Shown here piece after piece: positions 44,181 to 52,662 of a stretch of 64,000 bases of DNA. Position numbers and translations under genes: made by a program. The notes below the pieces were generated by a model. The model worked only from the letters and a program-made list of their open reading frames with translations, made no database searches and was not told the DNA's origin. The stretch is from Stenotrophomonas sp. ESTM1D_MKCIP4_1. Lineage in GTDB: Bacteria > Pseudomonadota > Gammaproteobacteria > Xanthomonadales > Xanthomonadaceae. The stretch is taken from assembly GCF_003086895.1 (NCBI RefSeq), contig NZ_CP026004.1, positions 2,516,731 to 2,580,730 of the forward strand, written 5' to 3'. Numbering within the stretch: position 1 is the stretch's first letter; the number at the start of each line of letters is the position of its first letter.

Positions 44181-45269
44181 ATGTTCAAGCGAAGCGCGTG
44201 TGTTCTGTTGCTGGCGGTGTGCAGCACCACAGCCGGTGCGGCGGATGCGCCGTACCGCCCCGCCTTCCACCCCGACCAGCTCAAAGGGCCCCCTGCCGGA
44301 CGCGTGAATGAAGTGCTGGTGCTGGGCAGCCCGCATCTTTCAGGCCTGCCGGATACGTTCCGGCCCGAGCAGCTGGAACCGCTGCTGACGCGCCTGCAGG
44401 CCTGGGCACCGACCGCGATCGCGGTGGAAAACGTGCCGGGCCTGCAATGTGATTACATGCGCCGCTACCCCAGCCGCTATGCGGAAAGCACCGCGGACTA
44501 CTGCCCTGATCTGGCCCCAGCGAAGGCGGCCACCGGCCTGGATGTGCCGGACGCCAATGCCGAAATGGAGCGCCTGCTCGCTGCGTGGCCGAAGGACCCG
44601 ACACCGGCACAGCGCCGCCGCTTGGCCGCGGTGTGCCTGGCCGCCGGCGAGCGTGGCTCGGCCCTGGTGCAGTGGCTGCGGCTTTCACCGGCCGAGCGTC
44701 GCGCAGGCGACAGCCTGAGCCCTGAACTCGTGCAGTTCCTGGAAGCACGCCGCGTGCGCAAGGACGAAACCGCCCTGGTCGCCGCCGTGCTGGCGGCCCG
44801 CCTGGGCCTGGAGCGGCTGTGGTCGGTGGATGACCACACCGCCGATGCGCCCACCCCTGCAGCACAGCAGGAGGCCGCCGGAAAGGCGATCCGCAGCGCG
44901 TGGGACAACGATGCCGGAAAGATCCGCCATGGCACCTATGAGCGCTTGTACGCCAATGTCGACAAGCCCGATGGGTTGATGGCGATCTACCGCAACGACA
45001 ACGATCCTGCCATGGTCAAGCTGGTGTATGACAACGACTTCGGTGCCGCGTTCGTCGAACCATCGCCGGAGGGCTTCGGCCGCAACTACCTGGGCTACTG
45101 GGAAACCCGCAACCTGCGCATGGTCGCCAACATCCGCGACGTGCTGGGCCAGTATCCGGGCACGCGGATGCTGGCCATCGTGGGGGCCTCGCACAAGGGC
45201 TACTACGAGGCGTATCTGGACCAGATGCATGATGTGCAGCTGGTGGATGCGGAGCCTGTGCTTCGTTGA
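44181..45269 (+). CDS. Exported DUF5694-like protein
   Basis: Predicted 362 aa. Signal peptide MFKRSACVLLLAVCSTTAGA. The mature sequence resembles DUF5694, a relative of the TraB/ChaN/EreA group: VLVLGSPHLSGLP near the start, IAVENVPGLQCD, GYWETRNLRMVANIRDV and MLAIVGASHKGYYEAYLDQM near the end, with conserved His and Glu. The function of the family is not established; a metal-dependent hydrolase or binding protein is likely. SD GGGAGAAG 6 nt before the ATG. Monocistronic, followed by a SMAG pair. Confidence 0.8.
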   Translation: MFKRSACVLLLAVCSTTAGAADAPYRPAFHPDQLKGPPAGRVNEVLVLGSPHLSGLPDTFRPEQLEPLLTRLQAWAPTAIAVENVPGLQCDYMRRYPSRYAESTADYCPDLAPAKAATGLDVPDANAEMERLLAAWPKDPTPAQRRRLAAVCLAAGERGSALVQWLRLSPAERRAGDSLSPELVQFLEARRVRKDETALVAAVLAARLGLERLWSVDDHTADAPTPAAQQEAAGKAIRSAWDNDAGKIRHGTYERLYANVDKPDGLMAIYRNDNDPAMVKLVYDNDFGAAFVEPSPEGFGRNYLGYWETRNLRMVANIRDVLGQYPGTRMLAIVGASHKGYYEAYLDQMHDVQLVDAEPVLR

Positions 45270-45286
45270 GCCCGGATGGCGGCGGC

Positions 45287-45350
45287 GTAGAGTCGAGCAT
45301 GGCTCGACTCTACAAAGGCAACAGCAACAGTCGAGCAAGCTCGACTCTAC
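45287..45350. repeat. SMAG pair, providing a stop codon to the next gene
   Basis: GTAGAGTCGAGCATGGCTCG...CTAC (45287-45313) and AGTCGAGCAAGCTCGACTCTAC (45329-45350). The minus-strand gene that follows ends in the TAG of the second repeat. Confidence 0.88.
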
Positions 45351-45718
45351 GTACCGAACGTCTTGACCATCAGCGCGGGTGAAACGAACACGCGCAACCC
45401 GTGATCCAGCGGCTGCTGCATGTCGTAACCATGCGCATGCGGCCAGCTTCCGGCACCTCCGATCTCCACGAACTCGGCCCCTGCATTGCGGACGACGCGC
45501 GCGCCCGGGCTGGATGCGAGGCAGCCGTCGAACACCGGCTCGCCCTGCCCTGCCGCGAACACCTGTACGCGTGCATCACCGCTCAGCACGCTGAAGGACA
45601 GCAGCAGACGGATGCCTGCCTGCGCATGCACCACCTGTACCTCGCTGCCTTCCGACGCGTTCACCGACGATGCAGCGCCGAACAATTCGATAAAGGCCGT
45701 TTCATCCCAGGCGAACAT
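45347..45718 (-). CDS. Hypothetical protein ending in a SMAG repeat
   Basis: Predicted 123 aa, unrecognised. No signal peptide or membrane segment; mostly beta-prone (EVQVVHAQAGIRLLLSFSVL, DARVQVFAAGQGEPVFDG), ending in ALMVKTFGT. ATG at 45718 chosen because GAGGGTG precedes it; another ATG five codons upstream overlaps that site. The TAG stop lies in the GTAG end of a SMAG repeat, and the next gene upstream on the same strand also ends in one. Confidence 0.6.
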   Translation of the reverse strand: MFAWDETAFIELFGAASSVNASEGSEVQVVHAQAGIRLLLSFSVLSGDARVQVFAAGQGEPVFDGCLASSPGARVVRNAGAEFVEIGGAGSWPHAHGYDMQQPLDHGLRVFVSPALMVKTFGT

Positions 45719-45754
45719 CAACACCCTCGTCATTGGCAGCGTCGAGCCAGAAGC

Positions 45755-45777
45755 AGTCGAGCTTGGCTCGACTCTAC
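45755..45777 (-). repeat. Single SMAG, providing a stop codon
   Basis: On the minus strand GTAGAGTCGAGCCAAGCTCG with its palindromic partner. TAG at 45774-45776 is the stop of the small membrane protein gene upstream. Confidence 0.85.
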
Positions 45778-46001
45778 AGGGGCCGGCGCGCCTTGCGCCA
45801 CAGCGTTGCGCTGGCGGCGATGATCCACCCCAACGTGACCAGCAGTACGACCGTCACGCCCCATTGCAGCACCGGCACCAGCGACTGTGCCAGCGGGTCG
45901 ATACGCAGCTGTTCCAGGCGCAGGCCGCCGGCCAGCGCCAGCAGCCAGCCGATGCAGGCCGGGGCATAGGCACCGGCGACGTGTGGGTTCCAACGGCTCA
46001 T
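45774..46001 (-). CDS. Small membrane protein ending in a SMAG repeat
   Basis: Predicted 75 aa. Two hydrophobic segments, APACIGWLLALAGGLRLEQL and VTVVLLVTLGWIIAASATLW, and a basic C-terminus KARRPL. It could be an inner membrane peptide; no family recognised. Start at MSRWNPHVAG with CAGGGAAG upstream. The stop is the TAG of a SMAG repeat. It lies just after the efflux operon on the same strand and may be read from it. Confidence 0.55.
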   Translation of the reverse strand: MSRWNPHVAGAYAPACIGWLLALAGGLRLEQLRIDPLAQSLVPVLQWGVTVVLLVTLGWIIAASATLWRKARRPL

Positions 46002-46076
46002 GGCACTTCCCTGCTGAGGTGGCGATGGGGCGATTGTTCCGCCCCGCCCTCTCACGGATTGAGACCGTATCCGGCG

Positions 46077-47471
46077 TCAGTGCACCCAACCGCCGCCCAA
46101 GGCAGCCATCAGCGCCGCGCTGGCCTGCAGCTGGCGGCTCTGGATGTCCTGCAGGCCCAGCTGCGCCTGGCGTGCATCGGTCTGCGCGCTCACCACGTCC
46201 AGGTAACTCACCGCACCGCCCGCATAGCGGTCGCGCGCGATCTGCTCGGCACGACGCGCGGCCTGCACCGCATCGTCTTCGTGGCCACGCTGGGCGTCCA
46301 GCTGGCGCAGCAGCGTCAGCTGGTCCTCCACCTGGCGGATGGCCGCCAGCACAGTGGCGCGGTACTGCGCGGAGGCGGCGTCGAACTCGGCATACGCCTG
46401 GGCTTTGGCGGCCTTGCGGCGGCCACCATCGAACACGGGCAATGCTGCCAGCGGGCCAAGCGCCCAGTAACGGTTGCCCGCGTCGAGCACGGCGGCACTG
46501 CCGGAGGTCTGCCCGCCCAGCAGGCCGATCAGGCTCAGCTGCGGGAACCAGGCGGCGCGGGCCACACCGATGCCGGCATTGGCGGCAAAGACCCGTCGCT
46601 CGGCCGCCGCGATGTCCGGCCGCTGCCGCAGCAGGTTGCTGGGCAGATCCGCAGGGACCTGCGGCAAGGCCGGGAGGCCGCCCTCGGCCAGCACGAAGCC
46701 ACTGGCCGGTGCGCCCACCAGTTCGGCGATGGCATGGCGCAGCAGCGCATGGCGTGCATCCAGCGCATCCAGATCGGCCTGTGCGCTGGCCAGCTGATGG
46801 CGGGCGCGGGCCACGTCCAGTTCCGACGCGATCTCGCCACGGAAGCGATCCTCGGTCAGGGCCAGCGCCTGCCGGTAGTCGTCGATGCTGTCGCGCAGGA
46901 TGTGCTGCTGGGCTTCGGCACCCCGCAGCTGCAGGTAGAGCCCGGCCAACTGCTGCGACAGGCTCAGCCGCGCCGCCGCAAGATCATCGCCACTGGCGTC
47001 GGCACGCGCGCCCGCCGCAGCAGCGGCATTGCGCAAACGTCCCCACAGGTCCAGATCGAAAGACAGCGAAAAGGTGGCGCTGTTGCTGTCGTACAGCGCA
47101 GGCTGGGTGGCGCTGCGCAGTGGCTTGTCGTCGGACTGGCGCTGGCGCATCGGCCCGGCGCTGAAGCCTACCTGTGGCGCACGCGCCGACGCCACTTCGC
47201 CGGCCGCCGCACGCGCGGCATCGTAATGGGCCACAGCCAGCGCCAAGGTGGGGCTGGCCGCTGCCAACTGCTGCTGCAGTCGGTCCAGCTGTGGGTCCTG
47301 GAACACCTGCCACCAGTCCGTCGGCATCGGTGCGGCCACAGCAGGTGCGGTGCTGCCTTCGTAGCCGGCCGGCAGTGCCACGGCGGGCACCTGGTAGGTC
47401 GGCGCCAATGAGCAGCCGCCCAGCAACAGGGTGCCCAGCACCACCGCCAGCCGATGATCAGCCGCGCGCAT
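46077..47471 (-). CDS. Outer-membrane efflux factor lipoprotein (OprM/NodT family)
   Basis: Predicted 464 aa. Lipobox LLLGGC near residue 20 (VVLGTLLLGGCSLAPTYQVP), two OEP repeats (PF02321) at about 55-240 and 265-455 (FSLSFDLDLWGRLRN, RQRPDIAAAERRVFAANAGI, YWALGPLAALPVFDGGRRKA). It forms the trimeric outer membrane tunnel of a tripartite pump. It overlaps the adaptor gene stop by 14 nt and is the last gene of the permease-adaptor-OMF operon, an unusual order because the permease comes first. Confidence 0.93.
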   Translation of the reverse strand: MRAADHRLAVVLGTLLLGGCSLAPTYQVPAVALPAGYEGSTAPAVAAPMPTDWWQVFQDPQLDRLQQQLAAASPTLALAVAHYDAARAAAGEVASARAPQVGFSAGPMRQRQSDDKPLRSATQPALYDSNSATFSLSFDLDLWGRLRNAAAAAGARADASGDDLAAARLSLSQQLAGLYLQLRGAEAQQHILRDSIDDYRQALALTEDRFRGEIASELDVARARHQLASAQADLDALDARHALLRHAIAELVGAPASGFVLAEGGLPALPQVPADLPSNLLRQRPDIAAAERRVFAANAGIGVARAAWFPQLSLIGLLGGQTSGSAAVLDAGNRYWALGPLAALPVFDGGRRKAAKAQAYAEFDAASAQYRATVLAAIRQVEDQLTLLRQLDAQRGHEDDAVQAARRAEQIARDRYAGGAVSYLDVVSAQTDARQAQLGLQDIQSRQLQASAALMAALGGGWVH

Positions 47472-48621
47472 GGGCAGGTTCCTGCTCACCGGCAACCACG
47501 CGCACCTGGTCGCCTTCGCGCAGTGCATCGGGCGGGTTGGGAATGACCCGGTCGCCTGCCTTCAGCCCGCGGTCCACGCGCAGCGTACTGCCGAGGTCAC
47601 TGGCAATGTGGATGTCGCGCAGGTGCACGATGCCCTTCTCATCGACCACCGCCACCTGGGTGCCCTTGGCACGGAAGATCAGTACGTCGGCCGGTACGCT
47701 CACGCCGTCGCCGCTGCCCTTCTGCGGCAGGGTCACTTCGGCATAGCTGCCCGGCAGCAGCGCGCCATCGGCATTGTCGACCACGAACTGTGCCAGCAGC
47801 GTGCCCGAACTGCGGTCGATCGCACTGGAATCGCCCTGCAGCGTGGCGGTGAAGTGGCGGCCGGCCTGGCCGGGGACCTGCAGGCTGGCCTGCAACCCTG
47901 GCTGGATGCTGCCCGCGCTGCCCTGCGGCACCGGCACCATCAGGCGCAGGCGGCGGGTATCGGCGATGTTGAACAGTTCGCGACCACTGTCGTCGGCGCG
48001 GATCAGCTGGCCCACATCGGTCTGCCGCGACGTCACGGTGCCCGCAAAGGGGGCACGCAGGGTGCGATAGCGGCCAAGCTCCTGCAGGCGCGCATAGTCG
48101 GCCTGCGCGGCCTCCACGCTGGCCTGCGCGGCCACCGCATTGGCCTGCTTCTCGTCCGCTTCCTGGCGTGACACCGAATGGCTGCCGAGCATGCCCTGCC
48201 AGCGTTCGGCGCTGACCTTGGCCAGCGCGGCATCGGCCTGCACCTGCAGCAGGTGTGCGTGGGCCTGGGCGATCTGCTGGTCCAGTTCCGGGCTGTCGAT
48301 CACCGCCAGCACCTCACCGGCCTTCACCGTCTGGCCGATATCGGCACTCCACGACTTCAGGTAGCCGCCCACGCGCGCATGGATGGGGGCTTCGGTCCAT
48401 GCGGTGAGATGGCCTGGCAGGGTCATCGAACCCGCATCGCCGTGTGCACCGGCGGTTACCACCTGCACCGCCGGCACGGCCTGGCGTTCGGTCCATTCGA
48501 CTACCGCGTGTGCCTGCTGGGCGCGCAGGGCCAGACCGGCGGCCACCACGGCCACCGCGATGGCGGCACCCAGGATGAGGGGGCGGCGCAGCGAACGCTG
48601 CGGCAGCAAAGCATCAGACAT
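47458..48621 (-). CDS. RND efflux periplasmic adaptor (membrane fusion protein)
   Basis: Predicted 387 aa. N-terminal membrane anchor (RPLILGAAIAVAVVAAGLAL), barrel-sandwich domain (IHARVGGYLKSWSADIGQTV, GEVLAVIDSPELDQQIAQA), helical hairpin at about 105-175, and the return APFAGTVTSRQTDVGQLI, then beta-barrel and membrane-proximal domains (GSYAEVTLPQ). It links the RND permease to the outer membrane factor. Overlaps the permease stop by 8 nt. Substrates cannot be told from sequence. Confidence 0.93.
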   Translation of the reverse strand: MSDALLPQRSLRRPLILGAAIAVAVVAAGLALRAQQAHAVVEWTERQAVPAVQVVTAGAHGDAGSMTLPGHLTAWTEAPIHARVGGYLKSWSADIGQTVKAGEVLAVIDSPELDQQIAQAHAHLLQVQADAALAKVSAERWQGMLGSHSVSRQEADEKQANAVAAQASVEAAQADYARLQELGRYRTLRAPFAGTVTSRQTDVGQLIRADDSGRELFNIADTRRLRLMVPVPQGSAGSIQPGLQASLQVPGQAGRHFTATLQGDSSAIDRSSGTLLAQFVVDNADGALLPGSYAEVTLPQKGSGDGVSVPADVLIFRAKGTQVAVVDEKGIVHLRDIHIASDLGSTLRVDRGLKAGDRVIPNPPDALREGDQVRVVAGEQEPAHARG

Positions 48622-51600
48622 GCAGGGGCTCTCCGGCGGGGGCGGTGCGGGGCTTACGCGAGTGGGCCAGGGCGAACACCACCGGCACGAACAACAGGGT
48701 GGCGCAGGTGGCCAGCAGGAGGCCGCCGATGACCGCGCGCCCCAGCGGGGCGTTCTGTTCGGTGGACAGTGCGGTGGGCAGCATGCCCAGGATCATCGCC
48801 AGCGCGGTCATGCAGACCGGGCGGAAGCGGGTGAAGCCGGCTTCCAGTGCAGCTTTGGCGGCATCGCCATGCTCGGCCAGGCGCTCGCGGCAGAAGCTGA
48901 CCACCAGGATGGAATTGGCCGTGGCCACGCCCATGCACAGAATCGCGCCGGTCAACGCGGGCACCGACAACGAGGTATGGGTGAGGAACAGCATCCAGAC
49001 CACGCCCGCCAGGCCCGCCGGCAGCGCGGTGATGATGACGAAGGGATCGGTCCAGGACTGGAAGTTGATGACGATGAGCAGGTAGATCAGCACGATCGCC
49101 GCCAGCAGGCCGTAACCGAGGCCGGTGAACGCCACATGCAGTGCGTCGATCTGGCCGTGCAGGCCGACCTCGGCGCCGCGCGGACGCTGGCTGGCCATGC
49201 CGTCGATGACCTTCTGCACATCGGCGGCCACCGCACCAAGATCGCGGCCCTGCACACCGGCGTACACGTCCAGCGTGGGTTGCACGTTGTAATGGGTCAC
49301 CACCGCCGAACTGGCACCGCGCTGGATGTCGGCCAGGCCAGCCAGTACCTGCGGGACACCGCTGCTGCCGGTCACCGGCAGTGCGCCAAGCGCGGCCAGG
49401 CTGTCCATGCGGTACTGCGGGGTGGCCGCGACCACGCTGTAGGAGATGCCGTTCTTCGGGCTCAGCCAGAATGTCGGGGCAACCTGGCCGCTGCCGGCCA
49501 GCGACGCCACCATGCTGTTGGTGACATCGCGTTCGGTGATGCCCAGGCCGTTGGCGCGCAGGCGGTCGACGTCCACTTTCAGCGTCGGGTAGCCATCAGG
49601 CTGCTGCAGGCGCAGATCGACCAGGCCCGGTACGTGCCGCAGGTGGCGGATCAGTTCCTGCGCATAGGCGCGGTTGCCGGCGGCGTTGGGTCCGGCAATA
49701 CGCACGTCCATCGGTGCGGGCGAACCGAAGTTGAGGATCTGGCTGCTGGTATCGGCGGGCAGGAAGGCGAAGCTGGTGCCCGGGAATGCCGCAGGCAGCA
49801 CTTCGCGCAGGCGCCGCTCGTATCCGGCCGCGTCACCATGGCCGGGCTTCAGCGAGACCTGGATGTCGCCGTCCTGCGGACCGATGGTGCCGCTGGCGCT
49901 GTAGGCCATGTTGATGCCGGTCATCGGCAGGCCGAGGTTGTCCACGATGGCATCGATCTCGCTGGGCGGGACGACCTGTCGGATGCGTGCTTCGATGCGA
50001 TCAAAGGCGGCGGCGGTTTCCTCGATGCGCGTGCCCAAGGGCAGGCGTACGTGCAGCGACAGCGCGCTGGCCTCGGTGGCCGGGAAGAAGTCCTGGCCCA
50101 GCGTCGGCAGCAGCGCAAAAGACACCAGCACACAGGCCATGAAGCCGATCAGGAAGCGCCTCCGGTTGGCCAGAGCAAGGCCGAGCAGCGCGTGGTAGCG
50201 GTCACGCACGGCCGAGAAACCCGCTTCAAAGCGCTGCTGCCAGCGCACCAGCGTGGCCGCCAGGCGCGCGCGCCGATGCTGCGGATGGTCACCCTCGTGG
50301 TGATTGAGGAACGCATCTTCCGGGTGGTGGCCGATGCCATGTTCAACCCGATGCGGGCGCAGCAGGTACAGCGCCATGGTCGGCACCAGGGTGCGCGACA
50401 GCACGAACGAGCTGCCCATGGCGAAGATCACCGCCAGCGCCATCGGCCGGAACAGATAGCCGGCGATGCCATCCAGCAGGAACATCGGCACGAACACGAT
50501 GCAGATGCACAGCAGCGACACGAACGCCGGGCCGACGATCTGCGCAGCCCCATCAAGGATGGCCTCGCGCACGCCCTTGCCCTGCTCCAGGTGCCAGTTG
50601 ACGTTCTCGATGGTCACCGTGGCATCGTCCACCAGGATGCCCACCGCCAGCGCCAGGCCACCAAGGGTCATGACATTGAGGGTCTGGCCCGCGGCCGACA
50701 GCAGTGCGATGGCCGACAGCACCGCCAGCGGAATCGACGCAGCAATGATCACCGTCGAGCGCCAGCTGCCCAGGAACACCAGGATCATCACACTGGTCAG
50801 CAATCCGGCAATGATGCCTTCGCGGGCGACGCTGCTGATGGATTCACGCACGAAGGTAGACGCATCGCCGAGCAGCGAGATCTTCAGCGAAGGCGGCAGG
50901 GTTTCACCGATCTGCGGCAGCATGGCGCGGATGCGGCTGACCAGGGTAAGCGTGGACGCATCGCCGTTCTTCAGCGCGGCCATCAGCACCGAATGGCGCC
51001 CGTTGACGCGCACGATGTTGGTCTGCGGCGGCGAACCGTCACGCACGTGGGCGACCTGGCCGATGGTGACCACCGCGCCATTGACGGTGCGGATCGGCAG
51101 CTCATTGAGCGCTTCGATCTCACTGGGGCTGTTGTTGAGCAGCACGGTGAATTCGTTGCTGCCCAGTTTGGCCGTGCCCACCGGAGTGATCTGGTTCTGC
51201 GCCGCCAGCGCGTTGCCCACGTCCTGCGCGGACAGCCCTTTGGCAGCCAACGCCTGCGGATCCAGGTCGAGGGTGATCTGCCGCTGCTTGCCGCCATAGG
51301 GCGCGGGAATGGCCAGGCCGGGGATCGACGTGAGCGGCGGGCGCACGGTGTTCTGCGCCAGGTCGCGGATCTGCGATTCGCCCAGGGTCGGGCTTGAGAA
51401 GGCCATCTGCAGCACCGGCACGGTGGAGGCGCTGTAGTTGAGGATCAGCGGCGGGGTCATGCCTGCCGGCATCTGCTTGACGATGGTCTGCGAGATGGCC
51501 GTGATCTGCGCATTGGCGGTGCGGATGTCCACGCCGGGCTGGAAGAACACCTTGACCACGCCCATGCCCGCCAGCGACTGCGACTCGATGTGTTCGATAT

Positions 51601-51832
51601 CGTTGACGGTGGTGCTGAGGGCACGCTCGTAGGGCGAGATCACCCGGCCGGACATGGCATCGGGGGAGAGACCGGTGTACTGCCAGACCACGGCGATGAC
51701 CGGGATGCCGATGTCGGGGAACACGTCGGTGGGCGTACGCAGGGCGCTGAGCGGGCCGACGATGCAGATGAAAATGGCCATCACCACGAAGGTGTAAGGC
51801 TTGTTGAGCGCGGTCCTGACCAAGCCGAGCAT
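48614..51832 (-). CDS. RND-family efflux permease
   Basis: Predicted 1072 aa, 12 membrane helices and two periplasmic loops. TM1 begins near residue 10 (KPYTFVVMAIFICIVGPLSA); TM4 has the proton-relay motif GILVDDATVTIEN near residue 395 with paired Asp; a second-half anchor is RRRFLIGFMACVLVSFALLP. It is more like the drug/organic type than the metal-exporting (CusA) type. ATG at 51832 chosen with CTGGAGAG before it; a GTG seven codons upstream also fits. First gene of the operon, with a palindrome shared with the regulator gene 89 bp upstream of the start. Confidence 0.93.
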   Translation of the reverse strand: MLGLVRTALNKPYTFVVMAIFICIVGPLSALRTPTDVFPDIGIPVIAVVWQYTGLSPDAMSGRVISPYERALSTTVNDIEHIESQSLAGMGVVKVFFQPGVDIRTANAQITAISQTIVKQMPAGMTPPLILNYSASTVPVLQMAFSSPTLGESQIRDLAQNTVRPPLTSIPGLAIPAPYGGKQRQITLDLDPQALAAKGLSAQDVGNALAAQNQITPVGTAKLGSNEFTVLLNNSPSEIEALNELPIRTVNGAVVTIGQVAHVRDGSPPQTNIVRVNGRHSVLMAALKNGDASTLTLVSRIRAMLPQIGETLPPSLKISLLGDASTFVRESISSVAREGIIAGLLTSVMILVFLGSWRSTVIIAASIPLAVLSAIALLSAAGQTLNVMTLGGLALAVGILVDDATVTIENVNWHLEQGKGVREAILDGAAQIVGPAFVSLLCICIVFVPMFLLDGIAGYLFRPMALAVIFAMGSSFVLSRTLVPTMALYLLRPHRVEHGIGHHPEDAFLNHHEGDHPQHRRARLAATLVRWQQRFEAGFSAVRDRYHALLGLALANRRRFLIGFMACVLVSFALLPTLGQDFFPATEASALSLHVRLPLGTRIEETAAAFDRIEARIRQVVPPSEIDAIVDNLGLPMTGINMAYSASGTIGPQDGDIQVSLKPGHGDAAGYERRLREVLPAAFPGTSFAFLPADTSSQILNFGSPAPMDVRIAGPNAAGNRAYAQELIRHLRHVPGLVDLRLQQPDGYPTLKVDVDRLRANGLGITERDVTNSMVASLAGSGQVAPTFWLSPKNGISYSVVAATPQYRMDSLAALGALPVTGSSGVPQVLAGLADIQRGASSAVVTHYNVQPTLDVYAGVQGRDLGAVAADVQKVIDGMASQRPRGAEVGLHGQIDALHVAFTGLGYGLLAAIVLIYLLIVINFQSWTDPFVIITALPAGLAGVVWMLFLTHTSLSVPALTGAILCMGVATANSILVVSFCRERLAEHGDAAKAALEAGFTRFRPVCMTALAMILGMLPTALSTEQNAPLGRAVIGGLLLATCATLLFVPVVFALAHSRKPRTAPAGEPLHV

Positions 51833-51920
51833 GCAGCTCTCCAGCAGTGCCACTGCCCACCGCGGGCAGCGCAGGCCGCCAAGTATCGGCGCTGGCGTTT
51901 AAAACAAAGCTGTGCCGCAG

Positions 51921-51937
51921 ATGAAACATATTTCATG
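51921..51937. promoter_or_regulatory. Shared 17-bp palindrome upstream of the RND operon
   Basis: ATGAAACATATTTCATG, a palindrome with perfect TGAAA/TTTCA arms. A 15/17 match occurs at 54761 upstream of the response regulator gene. It is the most likely binding site for that regulator and lies 89 bp before the permease ATG. Confidence 0.7.
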
Positions 51938-51941
51938 AAAC

Positions 51942-51951
51942 GGGGGGGGGG
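51942..51951. repeat. G10 homopolymer upstream of the RND operon
   Basis: Ten consecutive G sit 4 bp beyond the palindrome at 51921-51937. Runs of this length are prone to slippage and could vary promoter spacing. Confidence 0.7.
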
Positions 51952-51953
51952 CG

Positions 51954-51970
51954 GCAGGGCTGCGCCCTGC
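51954..51970. repeat. Hairpin of the repeated module, left side
   Basis: GCAGGGC-TGC-GCCCTGC followed by ACCTGCTGCAATCAACA. The same hairpin and flank occur inverted at 52631-52649, marking the outer ends of a mirrored block. Confidence 0.65.
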
Positions 51971-52035
51971 ACCTGCTGCAATCAACATCAACGTCTACGT
52001 CAACGTCAAAGGCAACAGCGGGATATCCGTGGATT

Positions 52036-52137
52036 GGCGGGGCGGTGTCGGATTGCGGGGACGCCGCAAGTACGTCCGTGTAGGCTTGGCCGCGGCATCC
52101 ATGCCGCGGACACCCCGCAATCCGACACCACCCCACC
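52036..52137 (+). repeat. Long palindromic element, copy 2 (forward)
   Basis: 102 nt. Outer stem GTGTCGGATTGCGGGG / CCCCGCAATCCGACAC, differing from copy 1 at many positions but still fully paired. Inner hairpins TAC-GTCCGT-GTA and CCGCGGC-ATCCAT-GCCGCGG. Confidence 0.85.
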
Positions 52138-52160
52138 TTCGACAGGTTCACGCAGCTGTT

Positions 52161-52411
52161 GGTAGGTGTCGACCTTGGTCGACACATCTGTCAGGTATCG
52201 AATGAGTTCATCCACGCATGGCGTGGATCTACGACAGGCTTTTGGTAGGTGCCGACCGTTGGTCGGCACACCTGTCAGACATCGAATGAGTTCATCCACG
52301 CATGGCGCGGATCTACGACAGGCTTTTGGTAGGTGCCGACCGTTCGGCACACCTGTCAGACATCGAACGAAATCATCCACGCATGGCGTGGATCTACTGG
52401 GTCGACTGCAA
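52161..52411. repeat. Three tandem 83-84 bp units made of SMAG-type palindromes
   Basis: Each unit begins GGTAGGTGCCGACCGTTGGT or a variant, contains CACCTGTCAGACATCGAA and ends with the palindrome ATCCACGCATGGCGTGGAT and CTAC. Unit starts are 52161, 52244 and 52328. The third has lost GGT from its first palindrome. No gene is present. Confidence 0.85.
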
Positions 52412-52418
52412 AAAAGAT

Positions 52419-52456
52419 GGGGTCAGAGCCCGTTGCGCAGCAACGGGATCCGACCC
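52419..52456. repeat. GGGGTC...GACCCC hairpin repeat
   Basis: Imperfect stem GGGGTCAGAGCCCGTTG / CAACGGGATCCGACCCC with loop CGCAG, preceded by CAAAAAAGAT. It is unlike SMAG and the long palindromes, so it is a third repeat type in this region. Confidence 0.75.
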
Positions 52457-52488
52457 CGTACTCCGACAGATCTCGGCCAATTGTCGAA

Positions 52489-52590
52489 GGCGGGGTGAGT
52501 CCGGTTGAGGGGGCGTGAGCGCCATGAATGGCGCGACCGAGGCTACATGGACGTATTTACGCCGTCCCCCTCAACCGGACCCACCCCGCC
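52489..52590 (-). repeat. Long palindromic element, copy 3 (inverted)
   Basis: 102 nt, nearly the same stem as copy 1 (GTCCGGTTGAGGGGG) but in the opposite orientation: the GCGCCAT-type hairpin comes first and TACGTCCATGTA last on this strand reversed. Together with copy 2 it encloses the tandem SMAG units. Confidence 0.85.
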
Positions 52591-52662
52591 TCCCTCAGGA
52601 AACCAGCTTCTGCTGTTGATTGAAGCAGGTGCAGGGCTGCGAGCCCTGCAAAAACCCACCCC

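Noticed and set aside
48383..51397. A 1004-codon plus-strand frame opposite the RND permease and adaptor
   Set aside because: His/Gln/Arg/Gly-rich, no domains; the RND reading is unmistakable.
46077..51832. Assigning the RND operon to a named Stenotrophomonas pump (smeABC, smeDEF, smeYZ or others)
   Set aside because: The gene order permease-adaptor-outer membrane factor and the upstream kinase/regulator arrangement do not fit a named pump with certainty, so no symbol was given.
52161..52411. Tandem 83-bp repeats considered as a CRISPR array
   Set aside because: Units are contiguous with no unique spacers, each unit is itself made of SMAG palindromes, and there are no cas genes.
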